A program made the translations under genes and the position numbers. From Affinibrenneria salicis (GTDB taxonomy: Bacteria > Pseudomonadota > Gammaproteobacteria > Enterobacterales > Enterobacteriaceae), in contig NZ_VYKJ01000003.1 in the NCBI RefSeq assembly GCF_008710095.1, positions 186,001 to 250,000 on the forward strand: a stretch of DNA of 64,000 nt, in the 5' to 3' direction. Numbering within the stretch: position 1 is the first letter of the stretch; every line of letters starts with the position of its first letter. Below the pieces are notes generated by a model. That model searched no databases. It was given only the letters and a program-made list of their open reading frames with translations, and was not told where the DNA came from. Shown in pieces: positions 1 to 10,306 of this stretch.

Positions 1-321
1 CGGGTTGCACAATAGGGCGTTTGTCGTACGCGTCGCTATCGCGGGTTGGCGATAGAATAATAGCGTAAAGGACGGGAGGCGATAGCGGGTTGTCATTATT
101 TCCTCATTGTCAGCCTGCATTTTTGGCGTGTTTTTTGCCCGCTTTCAGATTCATCTGAGTGAGCGCAATCCTTTGTTACAGGCGGTTTCGGGGCAGAATG
201 ATGTTTCGCTGTTTAATCACTGAACTGTTATGATGAACCATATGTTTATCAGGTTGTCGGAAAGCTAAATTATCCATTAATATGGATTTTAATTAGTGTG
301 AGCACACGAACAGGGGGAGAT
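1..321. other. Intergenic region upstream of opgG
   Basis: No coding region is supported here. A 7-bp inverted repeat lies at 36-42 and 49-55 (ctatcgc/gcgatag) around a gggttg loop, and the string gatagcgggttg recurs around 81. The part from about 200 to 300 is AT-rich and presumably holds the opgGH promoter, but no confident -35/-10 pair was chosen. The divergent opgC of E. coli is not visible at this edge. Confidence 0.5.
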
Positions 322-1890
322 GTGCTGGTCAATAAATCTGAAGTAAGGCCGCGAGTAGCCAGTCTGAGCTGGCTTTCTGCTGCCGTCATGTTGTCGCTAT
401 CTTCTTTGCCGGCATGGGCATTTAGCATCGATGATGTGGCCAGTCAGGCTGAAAAGCTTGCCGCCAAAGGGTATGAAGCCCCTAAAAGCAATTTGCCGGC
501 GCAATTTCGCGATATGAAATTTGCTGATTATCAGCAGATTTCGTTCAATCACGATAAGGCTTACTGGAACACATTGCAGACGCCTTTCAGGCTGCAGTTT
601 TATCACCAGGGTATGTATTTCGATACGCCGGTCAAAATTAACGAAGTGACCGCCACCACGGTGCAGGAAATCAAATATTCCGCTGATTATTTTAATTTCG
701 GCCCGGTTAACCACGATCCCGAAACGGTAAAAGATCTGGGCTTTGCCGGGTTCAAAGTGCTTTATCCGATCAATAAAGTGGGTAAAGACGACGAAATCCT
801 CAGCATGCTGGGCGCCAGCTACTTCCGCGTTGTCGGCCGCGGTCAGATCTATGGGCTATCGGCCCGCGGTCTGGCTATCGATACGGCGCTTTCTTCGGGC
901 GAAGAGTTCCCGCGTTTTCGCGAGTTCTGGATTGAGCGGCCGAAGCCGGAAGATAAGCACCTGGTGATTTATGCGCTGCTGGATTCGCCGCGCGCCGCCG
1001 GCGCCTATCGCTTTACCATTTACCCGGCGCGGGATGGCATCGTGGATGTTCAGTCGCGGGTCTATCTGCGCGATAAAGTGGGTAAAATCGGTATCGCGCC
1101 GCTGACCAGCATGTTCCTGTTCGGGCCGAATCAGCCCTCGCCGACCATCAACTATCGTCCGGCGCTGCACGATTCCAACGGCTTGTCTATTCACGCCGGT
1201 AATGATGAATGGATCTGGCGCCCGCTGAACAATCCTAAGCATCTGTCGGTCAGTACCTATACGGTTGAAAATCCGAAAGGCTTTGGTCTGCTGCAGCGCG
1301 GCCGCAACTTCAGCGGCTATGAAGATCTGGACGATCGCTACGATCTGCGTCCGAGCGGCTGGGTTGAACCGCGCGGCGAGTGGGGCAAAGGGAAAGTCGA
1401 ACTGGTGGAAATCCCGACTGCGGATGAAACCAACGATAATATCGTGGCGTTCTGGACGCCGGAAACGCTGCCGGAAGCGGGTAAACCGCTGGAGCTGAAT
1501 TACCGTCTGCGTTTCACCCGCGATGAAGACGCGCTGCATTCGCAGGATATCGCCTGGGTACAACAGACCCGTCGTTCCACCGGCGATGTGAAGCAGTCCA
1601 ACCTGATTCGTCAGCCGGACGGCACGGTGGCGTTTGTGGTCGACTTCCACGGTCCGGTAATGGAGGGCATGGACGAGCAGACGCCGATTACGGCGCAGGC
1701 CAGCATTGGCGATAACGGTGAAATCGTCGAGAACAGCGTACGCTATAATCCGGTGACGCACGGCTGGCGTCTGATGCTGCGCGTGCGCGTGAAAGACAAT
1801 AAGCAGCCGACGGAAATGCGGGCCGCGCTGGTTAATGGTGAAACGACTCTGACGGAAACCTGGAGCTATCAGCTACCTGCGAATGAATAA
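322..1890 (+). CDS. opgG: Periplasmic glucan biosynthesis protein OpgG
   Basis: OpgG (MdoG) is a periplasmic protein needed to make osmoregulated periplasmic glucans, probably acting on the linear backbone produced by OpgH. The 522-residue product aligns by eye over its whole length with E. coli OpgG, including conserved stretches such as the [25 protein letters not shown] and DDRYDLRPS segments. A Sec signal peptide ends near AWAFS. I chose the GTG at 322 because a strong Shine-Dalgarno (gggggag) lies just upstream; an upstream GTG at 298 lacks one and would only lengthen the leader. The stop overlaps the start of opgH by 8 bp, so the two are translationally coupled as in E. coli. Confidence 0.96.
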   Translation: MLVNKSEVRPRVASLSWLSAAVMLSLSSLPAWAFSIDDVASQAEKLAAKGYEAPKSNLPAQFRDMKFADYQQISFNHDKAYWNTLQTPFRLQFYHQGMYFDTPVKINEVTATTVQEIKYSADYFNFGPVNHDPETVKDLGFAGFKVLYPINKVGKDDEILSMLGASYFRVVGRGQIYGLSARGLAIDTALSSGEEFPRFREFWIERPKPEDKHLVIYALLDSPRAAGAYRFTIYPARDGIVDVQSRVYLRDKVGKIGIAPLTSMFLFGPNQPSPTINYRPALHDSNGLSIHAGNDEWIWRPLNNPKHLSVSTYTVENPKGFGLLQRGRNFSGYEDLDDRYDLRPSGWVEPRGEWGKGKVELVEIPTADETNDNIVAFWTPETLPEAGKPLELNYRLRFTRDEDALHSQDIAWVQQTRRSTGDVKQSNLIRQPDGTVAFVVDFHGPVMEGMDEQTPITAQASIGDNGEIVENSVRYNPVTHGWRLMLRVRVKDNKQPTEMRAALVNGETTLTETWSYQLPANE

Positions 1891-4438
1891 GTCAACCTTT
1901 TCTGCTCCCGACTATATCGGGAAGCTGCCTCTTTCTGCCGGGCAGAAAGAGGCGCTGCAACAGGCTCTGCCGTCTTCCGGCAGCGATCAGTTATCCGCTC
2001 TGCATCAGCAACTGTCCGACGGGCAGGCGATAGAAACGCAATCCGCCGATGACGTTGCGCTGAACTCCGTGCAGCGCCGTCTGGAGGCTGCATGGCCGGA
2101 CGCGCTGGCGCAGGGGAAACAGCTGGGCAAGGATACGCAGGGGAGAACGGCGCTGAAAGCCATGCCGGTGATTAAGCGCACCCCAATGTTTCCCGACGCC
2201 TGGCGCACCAATCCGGTGGCCCGTTTCTGGGACAGCGTGACGGGGCGGCAGAAGGCGAGCCGCCATCATCACGGCAGCCCGGAAGAGAGGATCGCGGAGA
2301 ATAAGTGGCGCATGGTCGGCACTATTCGACGCTATATCCTGCTGGCGCTGACGCTGTTTCAGACCGTCATCGCCACCTGGTATATGAAAACGATCCTGCC
2401 ATATCAGGGCTGGGCGCTGATCGACCCGTTTGAGATGGTGCATCAGCACTGGCTGCAATCGGTGCTGCAACTGCTGCCTTATGTGCTGCAAAGCGGCATT
2501 CTGGTGCTGTTCGCCGTGCTGTTCTGCTGGGTATCGGCGGGATTCTGGACCGCGCTGATGGGCTTCCTGCAGCTGATGATCGGACGCGATAAATACAGTA
2601 TCTCCTCCACCACGGTGGGCGATGAACCGCTCAATCCGCAGCATCGAACGGCGCTTATCATGCCGATCTGCAATGAGGATGTTGAGCGGGTATTCGCCGG
2701 GCTGCGGGCGACCTATGAGTCGGTCGAAGCCACCGGACAGATCGACCATTTCGATATTTACGTCTTGAGCGACAGCAACGATGCGGATATCTGCGTGGCC
2801 GAACAGAAGGCCTGGATGGAGCTGTGTCGCGATGTCGGCGGGGCCGGACGTATTTTCTACCGTTGCCGTCGCCGCCGCGTGAAGCGTAAAAGCGGCAACA
2901 TCGACGATTTCTGCCGGCGCTGGGGCAGCCAATATAGCTACATGGTAATCCTGGACGCCGACAGCGTGATGAGCGGCGAGTGCCTTACCGGCCTGGTTCG
3001 GCTGATGGAAGCCAATCCGAATGCCGGCATTATCCAGTCGGCGCCGAAAGCATCCGGCATGGATACGCTGTACGCGCGCTGTCAGCAGTTCGCCACCCGC
3101 GTATACGGGCCGCTGTTCACCGCCGGTTTGCATTTCTGGCAGTTAGGCGAGTCGCATTACTGGGGGCACAATGCGATTATTCGCATCAAGCCGTTCATTG
3201 AGCACTGCGCGCTCGCGCCGTTGCCGGGCGCCGGTTCGTTCGCCGGGGCGATTCTGTCGCACGACTTTGTGGAAGCGGCGCTGATGCGGCGTGCCGGCTG
3301 GGGCGTCTGGATTGCTTACGATCTGCCCGGCAGTTATGAAGAGTTGCCGCCTAATCTGTTGGATGAATTAAAACGCGATCGCCGCTGGTGTCATGGCAAC
3401 CTGATGAATTTCAGGCTGTTTCTGGTTAAAGGCATGCACCCGGTTCATCGCGCGGTATTCCTTACCGGGGTGATGTCCTACCTGTCGGCGCCGCTGTGGT
3501 TTATGTTCCTGGCGCTTTCCACCGCGCTGCAGGTGGTGCATACGCTGATGGAGCCGCAGTACTTCCTGCAGCCGCGGCAGCTGTTCCCGGTCTGGCCGCA
3601 GTGGCGTCCCGAACTGGCGATCGCGCTGTTTTCCACCACGCTGGTGCTGCTGTTCCTGCCCAAACTGCTCAGCGTTATTCTGGTGTGGGCGAAGGGCGCA
3701 AAGCCCTATGGCGGCGCTTTTCGGGTGACGCTGTCGATGCTGATCGAGATGCTATTCTCGGTGCTGCTGGCGCCGGTGCGCATGCTGTTTCATACGGTGT
3801 TCGTGTTCAGCGCCTTCCTGGGCTGGTCTGTGCAGTGGAAGTCGCCGCAGCGCGATGACGACGCGACGCCCTGGAGTGAAGCTTTCGTGCGCCATGGCTC
3901 CCAGCTGGCGCTGGGGCTGGTGTGGGCGCTGGGCATGGCCTGGCTGGATCTGCGTTTCTTATGGTGGCTGGCGCCTATCGTCTTCTCGCTGATTTTGTCG
4001 CCGTTCGTGTCGGTCTACTCCAGCCGGGCGTCGCTTGGGCTGGCCTGCAAGCGCGCCGGTCTGCTGCTGATACCGGAAGAGTATGCGCCGCCGCGTGAGC
4101 TGGTGGCGACGGACGAATATTGTCGTCAGAACCGGCAGCGTAAGCTGGAAAACGGGTTTATGCACGCCGTGTTCGACCCTTCGTTTAACGCGTTGACCAG
4201 CGCGATGGCTACCGCCAGGCACCGTTTCAGCCAGGCAATCGAGGACGGGCGGGAACTGCGCGTCCAGCAGGCGCTCAGTCGGGCGCCGATGGAGGTCGAC
4301 AACGCCAGTCGACTGGTTCTGCTCAGCGACCCGGTAACCATGGCGCGTCTGCATTTCCGGCTGTGGCAGCGGCCGGAACGTCACGCGGACTGGAATGAGT
4401 ACTACCAGACATTAGCGCCGCCGGCGGGCTTGAGTTGA
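1883..4438 (+). CDS. opgH: Glucan glucosyltransferase OpgH
   Basis: OpgH (MdoH) is the inner-membrane family 2 glycosyltransferase that polymerises UDP-glucose into the linear beta-glucan backbone of periplasmic glucans. The 851-residue product has an N-terminal cytoplasmic region, two membrane spans near residues 150-230, a large cytoplasmic catalytic domain with the ILDADS motif, the [14 protein letters not shown] segment and the processive RDRRWCHGN (Q/RxxRW-type) motif, then several C-terminal membrane spans. In E. coli the N-terminus also restrains FtsZ when UDP-glucose is high; that role is inferred here. It is the second gene of the opgGH operon and is followed by a clear terminator. 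Confidence 0.97.
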   Translation: MNKSTFSAPDYIGKLPLSAGQKEALQQALPSSGSDQLSALHQQLSDGQAIETQSADDVALNSVQRRLEAAWPDALAQGKQLGKDTQGRTALKAMPVIKRTPMFPDAWRTNPVARFWDSVTGRQKASRHHHGSPEERIAENKWRMVGTIRRYILLALTLFQTVIATWYMKTILPYQGWALIDPFEMVHQHWLQSVLQLLPYVLQSGILVLFAVLFCWVSAGFWTALMGFLQLMIGRDKYSISSTTVGDEPLNPQHRTALIMPICNEDVERVFAGLRATYESVEATGQIDHFDIYVLSDSNDADICVAEQKAWMELCRDVGGAGRIFYRCRRRRVKRKSGNIDDFCRRWGSQYSYMVILDADSVMSGECLTGLVRLMEANPNAGIIQSAPKASGMDTLYARCQQFATRVYGPLFTAGLHFWQLGESHYWGHNAIIRIKPFIEHCALAPLPGAGSFAGAILSHDFVEAALMRRAGWGVWIAYDLPGSYEELPPNLLDELKRDRRWCHGNLMNFRLFLVKGMHPVHRAVFLTGVMSYLSAPLWFMFLALSTALQVVHTLMEPQYFLQPRQLFPVWPQWRPELAIALFSTTLVLLFLPKLLSVILVWAKGAKPYGGAFRVTLSMLIEMLFSVLLAPVRMLFHTVFVFSAFLGWSVQWKSPQRDDDATPWSEAFVRHGSQLALGLVWALGMAWLDLRFLWWLAPIVFSLILSPFVSVYSSRASLGLACKRAGLLLIPEEYAPPRELVATDEYCRQNRQRKLENGFMHAVFDPSFNALTSAMATARHRFSQAIEDGRELRVQQALSRAPMEVDNASRLVLLSDPVTMARLHFRLWQRPERHADWNEYYQTLAPPAGLS

Positions 4439-4453
4439 TGGCGCGTTAACGTG

Positions 4454-4484
4454 AAAAGGGCAGCCTCAGGGCTGCCCTTTTTTT
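4454..4484 (+). terminator. Rho-independent terminator of opgGH
   Basis: A 12-bp perfect stem (4454-4465 with 4470-4481) encloses a tcag loop and is followed by a run of T. It sits 15 bp after the opgH stop codon. Confidence 0.93.
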
Positions 4485-4569
4485 GATCTGCGCGGCGCCT
4501 GTCGACCAGACGCGGTCGACGCCGTATTCAGGTTCGCGTTACAGGAGGGATGGTAGCGGCAGCGCGGAC

Positions 4570-4618
4570 AAAAACGCTTGCGCCAGCACGCTCCGGCGAG
4601 CCGGAAGTGCTGGCAGAA
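4570..4618 (-). terminator. Probable terminator of lpxL
   Basis: On the minus strand a long hairpin (4582-4589 pairs with 4607-4614, with an inner ctccgg/ccgga stem) is followed within about 8 nt by five T residues (4574-4570). It lies just downstream of the lpxL stop codon. Confidence 0.65.
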
Positions 4619-4629
4619 AAAAGACCGGG

Positions 4630-5550
4630 TTAATACAGAGAAGGCTCGCCGGGCGGGCGGGTTTTAAAACGACGATGCAGCCACATATACTGCTCCGGCG
4701 CCAGCAGAATATTCTGCTCGATTATCTGATTCATCCGCCTGGCGGCGACGACTTCATTTTCCAGCGGCAGCTCCATTTCGGCCGGCTGGATCAGCAGTTC
4801 GTAGCCTTTGCCGTCCGGCAAGCGACGCGGTACAAAGGGCAGTATCGCCGGCCGCGCGGCGCGGGCCAGAATGTAAGTGCCCGCCGTAGTGGCGGCCTTA
4901 TCAACGGCAAACAGGGGAACAAACACGCTGCTGCGCGGGCCGTAGTCGTGGTCCGGCGCATACCAGAGAATTTCTCCCTGTTTTAGCGCGCGGATCATGC
5001 CCTTTAGATCGCGGCGATCGAGCATGGTTTTATTCGAACGCATGCGTCCCCAGGTTTGCAGCCAGTCGATCAGCTTATTATCGTTTGGGCGATAAACGCC
5101 AATGCCGGCATTCTGGATGCCAAAGATGCGAGCGCCCAGTTCGAGGGTCAGAAAATGCAGACCGATCAGCAAAACGCCGCGCTTTTGCTGCAGATGTGGA
5201 GTGATATTTTCCAGACCTTTGACTGTAAACCAGCGTTCGATACGCCAGTCCGGCCAGAACCAGGCCATCCCGGTTTCCAGCACGCCCATGCCGACAGATT
5301 CAAAATTCCTTTTTACCCACAGCTCGCGTTCCTCAGCCGACATGGCGGGAAAGCTGAGCTCCAGATTCCGTCGGGTGACCTTTACGCGCTGCGGTACGAC
5401 CCGCATAGAGAGGCGCCCCAACAGCGTACCCAGGCGATATAGCAGAGGATAAGGCAGCAAAACTACCAGATAGAGCAAACCAACGCCGATCCAGGTCAGC
5501 CAGTAACGCGGATATAACAGAGAGCGATTAAAAGAAGGTAGTTGTGTCAT
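4630..5550 (-). CDS. lpxL: Lipid A lauroyl acyltransferase LpxL
   Basis: LpxL (HtrB) transfers a secondary acyl chain from acyl-ACP to Kdo2-lipid IVA on the inner face of the cytoplasmic membrane. The 306-residue product has an N-terminal membrane anchor ([20 protein letters not shown]) and the family's HX4E catalytic motif in [10 protein letters not shown], plus [11 protein letters not shown] and [11 protein letters not shown] near the C-terminus. Length equals that of E. coli LpxL. It is transcribed alone, divergent from trhO, in the same relative position as in E. coli (opgH-lpxL-yceA), although the E. coli genes mdtG and msyB are not between them. Confidence 0.95.
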   Translation of the reverse strand: MTQLPSFNRSLLYPRYWLTWIGVGLLYLVVLLPYPLLYRLGTLLGRLSMRVVPQRVKVTRRNLELSFPAMSAEERELWVKRNFESVGMGVLETGMAWFWPDWRIERWFTVKGLENITPHLQQKRGVLLIGLHFLTLELGARIFGIQNAGIGVYRPNDNKLIDWLQTWGRMRSNKTMLDRRDLKGMIRALKQGEILWYAPDHDYGPRSSVFVPLFAVDKAATTAGTYILARAARPAILPFVPRRLPDGKGYELLIQPAEMELPLENEVVAARRMNQIIEQNILLAPEQYMWLHRRFKTRPPGEPSLY

Positions 5551-5986
5551 AGCCTTAATTTTTCAGAGGACTCCTGGGTGAGAGTAAAAAAACAATAGTG
5601 AGCGAAGCGGGTCCTTACCCGGCGCACCAGAGCAGTGTAATGTTTTTAACCGTTAAATGAGGCAATTTATCTATTTTATGTTTATTATTTGAGCTAATTT
5701 GCTATTAAACACAGAAAGAGACGGTGACAGTATAAAACCGTTTTGGCTTTTATGCAGGTTTGATAAGTAGCAGATTGTGCGTCGGTTTAACAAATAATCC
5801 CTTCATCTCCGTGGGGGGACGTCACGCCCGGGTCGGTTGAGTCGTTAATAAGAGAGGCGGACATCTGCCATTTTACGTGCGGCCTGACAGATACGCAGCG
5901 ATCGGGTATGATACGCCGCCGTTTATATCGCGTTACAGCGGTGTTAATAGTGAGTTTTTCCCTCAGTGAAGACAGGAACGTACACC
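5551..5986. other. Divergent lpxL / trhO intergenic region
   Basis: A 436-bp spacer between divergently transcribed genes. The central part (5630-5790) is AT-rich and should contain both promoters. No binding site could be named with confidence and no small gene is supported. Confidence 0.5.
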
Positions 5987-7054
5987 ATGCCAGTGTTACA
6001 TAACCGAATTTCAAATGAGGAACTGAAGGCGCGTATGCTGGCTGAAACCGAACCGCGCACCACAGTTTCTTTTTATAAATATTTTTCCCTCGACGATCCT
6101 CGGGCCTTTCGCGACAGTCTGTATCTCAGCTTCGGCGCACTTAACGTCTTTGGCCGCGTGTATATTGCCGGCGAGGGCATCAACGCGCAGATCAGCGTGC
6201 CGCAGAGCCGGTTTGACGTCTTCCGTCAGACACTGTTCTCTTCCCACCCGGCGCTGGATCAGGTGCGTCTCAATATTGCGCTGGAGGACGACGGCAAGTC
6301 GTTCTGGGTGCTGCGCATGAAGGTGCGGGAGCGTATTGTGGCGGATGGTATCGACGATCCATCCTTTGATCCCTCTCATGTCGGTCAGTATCTGAATGCC
6401 AGCCAGGTTAACGACATGGCGCAGGATCCCGATGCTCTGTTTGTCGATATGCGCAACCACTACGAATATGAGGTTGGTCATTTCGAAAATGCGATTGAGA
6501 TCCCGTCGGACACTTTCCGCGATCAGCTGCCAATGGCGGTGGACATGCTTAAGGATGAGCGCGATAAGAAGATCGTGATGTATTGCACCGGCGGTATTCG
6601 CTGTGAAAAGGCCAGCGCCTGGATGCGGCACAACGGCTTTAACAATGTTTACCACGTCGAGGGCGGAATTATTGAGTATGCCCGCCGCGCAAAGCAGCAA
6701 GGGCTGCCGCTAAAGTTTGTCGGTAAAAACTTTGTTTTCGATGAGCGAATGGGCGAACGCATTACCGATGATGTGATCGCGCACTGCCATCAGTGCGGCA
6801 CGGCCTGCGACAGCCACACCAACTGCCGCAATGAAGGCTGCCATCTGCTGTTTATCCAGTGCCCGGCCTGTGCGGAAAAATATCAGGGCTGCTGTAGTCC
6901 GACCTGCCGCCAGGAACTGGCGCTGCCGGTGGAGGAACAGCGTCTGCGGCGGCGCGGGCGGGAAAACGGCATGAAGATCTTCAATAAATCGAAAGGGCTG
7001 CTGCGCGCCACGCTGCAGATCCCGTCGCCGGATGATAAGACGAACGACGAGTAA
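5987..7054 (+). CDS. trhO: tRNA U34 hydroxylase TrhO
   Basis: TrhO (YceA) is the oxygen-dependent hydroxylase that makes 5-hydroxyuridine at tRNA position 34, a step toward cmo5U. The 355-residue product has an N-terminal acylphosphatase-like region, a rhodanese domain with the catalytic CTGGIRC loop (about residues 199-205), and a cysteine-rich C-terminus ([26 protein letters not shown]). The start at 5987 gives MPVLHNRIS, the same N-terminus as E. coli, with an aggaa Shine-Dalgarno; an in-frame ATG at 5966 is less likely. It is convergent with yceI. Confidence 0.95.
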   Translation: MPVLHNRISNEELKARMLAETEPRTTVSFYKYFSLDDPRAFRDSLYLSFGALNVFGRVYIAGEGINAQISVPQSRFDVFRQTLFSSHPALDQVRLNIALEDDGKSFWVLRMKVRERIVADGIDDPSFDPSHVGQYLNASQVNDMAQDPDALFVDMRNHYEYEVGHFENAIEIPSDTFRDQLPMAVDMLKDERDKKIVMYCTGGIRCEKASAWMRHNGFNNVYHVEGGIIEYARRAKQQGLPLKFVGKNFVFDERMGERITDDVIAHCHQCGTACDSHTNCRNEGCHLLFIQCPACAEKYQGCCSPTCRQELALPVEEQRLRRRGRENGMKIFNKSKGLLRATLQIPSPDDKTNDE

Positions 7055-7063
7055 TGCGAAACC

Positions 7064-7100
7064 AGCCAGAGACGTCGCGCTTCGGCGGGGCGCTCTGGCT
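7064..7100. other. Inverted repeat between convergent trhO and yceI
   Basis: agccagag at 7064-7071 pairs with ctctggct at 7093-7100, with an inner gcgc-ttcg-gcg element. No clear T-run follows on either strand, so it may mark transcript ends without being a classical intrinsic terminator. Confidence 0.45.
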
Positions 7101-7110
7101 CGGGTAAAGA

Positions 7111-7686
7111 TTATTTGCGCACGCCTTCAAGCGAGATAATCAGCTCCACTTCCTGCGAGGCCGGCCCCAGATCATAGTTGATATTGAAGTCTTTCAATTT
7201 AATTTTGCCTTCCGCTTCAAAACCGGCCCGATATTTGCCCCAGGGATCGTCGCCCTGACCGATGAGTTTTGCTTCCAGCGTCACCGGTTTAGTTACGCCA
7301 TTTAGCGTCAGGTTGCCGGTAATGTCCAGCTCATCGCCATCCTGCTTCACCGCGGTTGAGGTAAAGGTGGCCTGTGGATGGCTGGTTACGTTGAGGAAAT
7401 CCGCGCCGCGCAGGTGTTTATCTCGCTCGGCGTGGTTGGTATCCACGCTGTTGGTGTTAATTGTTACGCTAACCTTATTGGCGGCGGGGGACTTTTCATC
7501 AAAGGTGAAACTACCGTCAAAGTCGCGGAAGCTGCCGTACAGCCAGCTGTAGCCCAAATGTTTAATGCGGAACTCGATAAACGCATGCTGGCCTTGTTTA
7601 TCTATCTGATAATCCGCGGCCATCGCCGTTCCGGCAGAGACTAACAGGGAGCCTAACGTTAAACCCAGCAGTGTTTTCTTTAGCAT
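7111..7686 (-). CDS. yceI: YceI family periplasmic protein
   Basis: YceI is a small periplasmic lipocalin-like protein that binds a polyisoprenoid-type lipid in homologues and is induced by base and osmotic stress in E. coli; its exact role is not settled. The 191-residue product has a cleavable signal peptide ending at AMAADYQID and the family features [18 protein letters not shown] and the C-terminal [12 protein letters not shown] strand. It is followed 25 bp upstream by yceJ on the same strand, so yceJ-yceI form an operon as in E. coli. Confidence 0.94.
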   Translation of the reverse strand: MLKKTLLGLTLGSLLVSAGTAMAADYQIDKQGQHAFIEFRIKHLGYSWLYGSFRDFDGSFTFDEKSPAANKVSVTINTNSVDTNHAERDKHLRGADFLNVTSHPQATFTSTAVKQDGDELDITGNLTLNGVTKPVTLEAKLIGQGDDPWGKYRAGFEAEGKIKLKDFNINYDLGPASQEVELIISLEGVRK

Positions 7687-7711
7687 GGCGAATCTCCATT
7701 AATGTAATTAG

Positions 7712-8266
7712 TTAACCGATGCGGCGACCCAGCATCCGTTTCAACGTCATGTCACCATCAATAAAGTGGTGTTTTAATGCGGCTAATGCGTGCAGCGCTG
7801 ACAGAATCACCACGCCCCATGCCAGATAAAAGTGCACATCGCCGGCAATATCGGCCTGATCCTTCAGGCCGCTCAATACGGCTGGTACAGAGAACCAGCC
7901 GAAAACCGATATCGGTTGTCCGTCAGCGGTGGAAATTAAATAGCCGCTGATTAAAATCGAAAGCAGCAGCACATACAGCGCCAGGTGCGCCAGCGTGGCG
8001 CCAGTGCGCGTCAACGCGGAGTAATGGCTCAGCGGCCGCGGCGGCGGAGAGATAAAGCGCCAAAGGATGCGAAACAGCAGTACGGCGAACAGCAGGCAGC
8101 CAATACCCTTATGCAGGTCAGGCGCGCGGTGATACCACACGTCGTAGTATCCCAGCGAGACCATCCACAGGCCGAGTGCAAACATGCCGTAGACCGCCAG
8201 AGCTACGCCCCAGTGCAGAAGAATGCTGATATGACCATAGCGTGCTGAATTATTGCGCCAGGGCAT
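7712..8266 (-). CDS. yceJ: Cytochrome b561-type membrane protein YceJ
   Basis: A four-helix membrane protein of the bacterial cytochrome b561 family, likely a di-heme b-type electron carrier passing quinol electrons. The conserved histidines appear in the expected helices: LLHWGVAL (helix 1), DLHKGIG (helix 2), VHFYLAWGVV (helix 3) and LHALAALKHHF (helix 4). Start 8266 was preferred because ggagg lies 8 nt upstream and the resulting 184 residues match E. coli YceJ (188); an upstream ATG at 8290 lacks a ribosome-binding site. Probably cotranscribed with yceI. Confidence 0.92.
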   Translation of the reverse strand: MPWRNNSARYGHISILLHWGVALAVYGMFALGLWMVSLGYYDVWYHRAPDLHKGIGCLLFAVLLFRILWRFISPPPRPLSHYSALTRTGATLAHLALYVLLLSILISGYLISTADGQPISVFGWFSVPAVLSGLKDQADIAGDVHFYLAWGVVILSALHALAALKHHFIDGDMTLKRMLGRRIG

Positions 8267-8798
8267 GCCCGGACCTCCCGAAGTATCCATCTGAACCGAC
8301 TGGTTATCGTATTAATGCTGCAAAAATTAACAGATGGAAACATAAAAGCAATATAAAGTTTCAATTAATAACAAATTACAATCTGAGTCAGTTTTTTTGA
8401 GCATAGGTTGCATCGTTAATCAAAAATTTATTTCAACTTTCCGGGTAATAACTGTTTTTTTTATAACCATATAACTTTTTTCTGCACAGTCGGCTACGGC
8501 GTTCAGCCCGCGATGGCTGACGCCGGCGCTATTAGCGCCTTATTTACGTTGCCCGCCAGGGCCGCGCAGGGTAATAAATAATCGGTGATGCGATGGACGA
8601 ATACGGCTATTTACTTTGAAAATACAAAATATGGCATTGCGGGGTAAATAATGCGTTGCTTTCGGTTTGCATTTGCCGGTAAGGAATAGGGAAATAAGGT
8701 GTGAGTATGGTCTGGCACCGCCGTCGCGACGGTGCCATGCGGAAAAAGAAAACGAACGATGAGATGAAAAATAAAACCCAATAACGAGGTGACTAACG
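8267..8798. other. Long intergenic region between yceJ and bssS
   Basis: A 530-bp AT-rich stretch with no supported gene. E. coli carries solA and yceO here; neither is recognisable. A 7-bp perfect inverted repeat (ggcaccg/cggtgcc) at 8714-8736 lies downstream of bssS and could be its transcript end, though no T-run follows. A 28-codon reading frame starting with GTG at 8701 is too short to support. Confidence 0.5.
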
Positions 8799-9053
8799 TT
8801 AATGCTTACGGTAATCCTGCACCTGATAATCCGTGGACTCGATTTTTGCTATGCCAGCCTCAAGGATATTAATGAGCTGTCTGGCTACATCGGTGGTTAA
8901 CCAGAGCGTACGGTCAACCTGAGCTTCTTCCGGCGTTTGATTCGCCGCGGTAATGTAATGCAGGCGAATCATCATGGCGTCATAACTGTCTACAGTGCTG
9001 ATATCCCAACCAACGAGCGGATGTGTTTGAATGACTTCATCTTTCCTATCCAT
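8799..9053 (-). CDS. bssS: Biofilm regulator BssS
   Basis: BssS is a small cytoplasmic protein that in E. coli affects biofilm formation, motility and catabolite/AI-2 related expression. The 84-residue product is almost colinear with the E. coli protein: VIQTHPLVGWDISTVDSYDA, LWLTTDVARQ and ILEAGIAKIES are all recognisable. It is a single-gene unit in the E. coli position between the yceJ region and dinI. Molecular mechanism is unknown. Confidence 0.95.
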   Translation of the reverse strand: MDRKDEVIQTHPLVGWDISTVDSYDAMMIRLHYITAANQTPEEAQVDRTLWLTTDVARQLINILEAGIAKIESTDYQVQDYRKH

Positions 9054-9266
9054 ATAGACCCCTTATGACTAGTTACTGGCGTGAGTGACTATGAGGTTTA
9101 CAGCGACTCCTGAAAAACAGACGACGGGTTTCAGTATATCGCCGCTTATTCGCTTTATGGAAAACAATTGCACTATTTTTTGTAAAAATTACGCAGGCGC
9201 TATGGTTGGAGCGGACAATGATAAGGAAAACTGTCTGCGCGCCCGCCGGCGCGCAGGGAAAGCGGC

Positions 9267-9548
9267 TTAGTTATCGTCATCCGCGCGAGGGGACTCGACG
9301 CTAAGCCCGGCGTTTTTTTCCAGCACCGCAGCAAGATGCTCAAAATGTTTTTTCTCCTGCGGGTCCCGTGTTTGATTCTGAGCTTCGAGTTTTAGATTAT
9401 GGATCACCAACTGACTGGTTTTTTCATCAAGGGCAAACGCCAGAGAGGAAAAGGCAGATTCCAGTACAGTGATCCGACGCTGTTGCTCGCTGATAAACGC
9501 CAGCAGTTCGCCGAACGTCATTGCTTCTTCTGGTTTTTCCGCCGTCAT
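9267..9548 (-). CDS. Small hypothetical protein, predicted helical
   Basis: A 93-residue product that I do not recognise. The start at 9548 is supported by a good Shine-Dalgarno (gaggtaa) 6 nt upstream; a longer frame from 9704 adds an arginine-rich leader with no such signal. Residues 10-75 look like amphipathic helices (FGELLAFISEQQRRITVLES, then HNLKLEAQNQ) with heptad-like leucines, and the C-terminus is acidic (ADDDN). Size and helical pattern recall small regulators such as the anti-adaptor IraP, but no specific match is claimed. It lies between bssS and dinI, where E. coli has no gene. Confidence 0.7.
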   Translation of the reverse strand: MTAEKPEEAMTFGELLAFISEQQRRITVLESAFSSLAFALDEKTSQLVIHNLKLEAQNQTRDPQEKKHFEHLAAVLEKNAGLSVESPRADDDN

Positions 9549-9901
9549 GCGATTTACCTCATTAATAACAGACCAGATATTCCCGTCATCTTTCAGGTTG
9601 CCGCCGGCTGGATGTGGTCGAGTGAGTCGCCGCAACCGGTCGGGGTGATAATAACGACGCATGATGCGCCGCCGTTTTGCCTTACGCTGAAATATGCCGG
9701 ACATACATGATGATAGTCTTATTACAGCCTGGAAGTAATAAATTTACCAGCGCGTGGAGAAACGTTTCGTCTGTATATCGGTTAAATCATTCAGACTACC
9801 GACGCTGGCCTGCTCCTGAACCTCGCCCCGGCGTTAACCTGAGATGCCGGGGCGACCGAAAAGGGCGGGGGCATGCCGGACTGAGGCGATGCCCACCTAT
9901 T
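9549..9901. other. Intergenic region downstream of dinI
   Basis: About 350 bp without a supported gene. It contains the hairpin at 9823-9855 and the likely promoter of the small gene ending at 9267. Confidence 0.45.
9823..9855 (-). other. Perfect 10-bp inverted repeat after dinI
   Basis: tcgccccggc (9823-9832) pairs perfectly with gccggggcga (9846-9855). It lies downstream of dinI on the minus strand. There is no T-run, so it may be a 3' end stabiliser or a Rho-dependent end rather than an intrinsic terminator. Confidence 0.55.
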
Positions 9902-10141
9902 TTAGCCGCTGAAGAACCAGTCGTCGGCGCTTTCCCAGGTTTCCTGCAGTATGGCGGAAATCTGTTCTTTATCGTCTTTATTTCCGCCCAGCACAACCAA
10001 CTGATTGCTGCCGGCGTAGCGAATCTGAACGGGAGTATCAGGATAGTGTTGCTGCACGCGGCGACTGAGTTCACTGGTTAATGCTTCGAGCGCGCCGGGC
10101 GGTAAGGGGGCCGTTTTGGCCAGAGTAACTTCGACTCGCAT
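9902..10141 (-). CDS. dinI: DNA damage-inducible protein I
   Basis: DinI binds RecA filaments, stabilises them and modulates UmuD and LexA cleavage during the SOS response. The 79-residue product starts MRVEVTLAK and carries the conserved C-terminal acidic helix (TWESADDWFF) that contacts RecA; E. coli DinI has 81 residues. The start at 10141 is chosen by homology and length. A perfect LexA operator core lies 22-37 bp upstream (10163-10178), so LexA repression is expected. It is next to pyrC as in E. coli. Confidence 0.95.
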   Translation of the reverse strand: MRVEVTLAKTAPLPPGALEALTSELSRRVQQHYPDTPVQIRYAGSNQLVVLGGNKDDKEQISAILQETWESADDWFFSG

Positions 10142-10162
10142 GATTGCCTCCGAAATGGATAA

Positions 10163-10178
10163 CTGTTTATTTATACAG
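10163..10178 (-). promoter_or_regulatory. LexA (SOS) box of dinI
   Basis: The sequence has the CTGT-N8-ACAG pattern with an AT-only spacer, flanked by further symmetric bases (AACTGT...ACAGTT). It lies directly upstream of dinI and matches the LexA consensus. Confidence 0.93.
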
Positions 10179-10263
10179 TTATCTGCAACGAAAGGCAACA
10201 ACAAGTGCGGGCCGTGACGCGAGCTCTGAGGATTAACCCCATTTCCGCCGCGCCGCGGTCGGA

Positions 10264-10295
10264 CTTAACCGAACGACGCCGCCGGTTCGGTTAAG
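10264..10295 (-). other. Perfect 11-bp inverted repeat after pyrC
   Basis: cttaaccgaac (10264-10274) pairs with gttcggttaag (10285-10295) around a GC-rich 10-nt loop, just after the pyrC stop on the minus strand. No T-run follows, so intrinsic termination is doubtful. Confidence 0.55.
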
Positions 10296-10306
10296 CCAGA
10301 AGCGCG

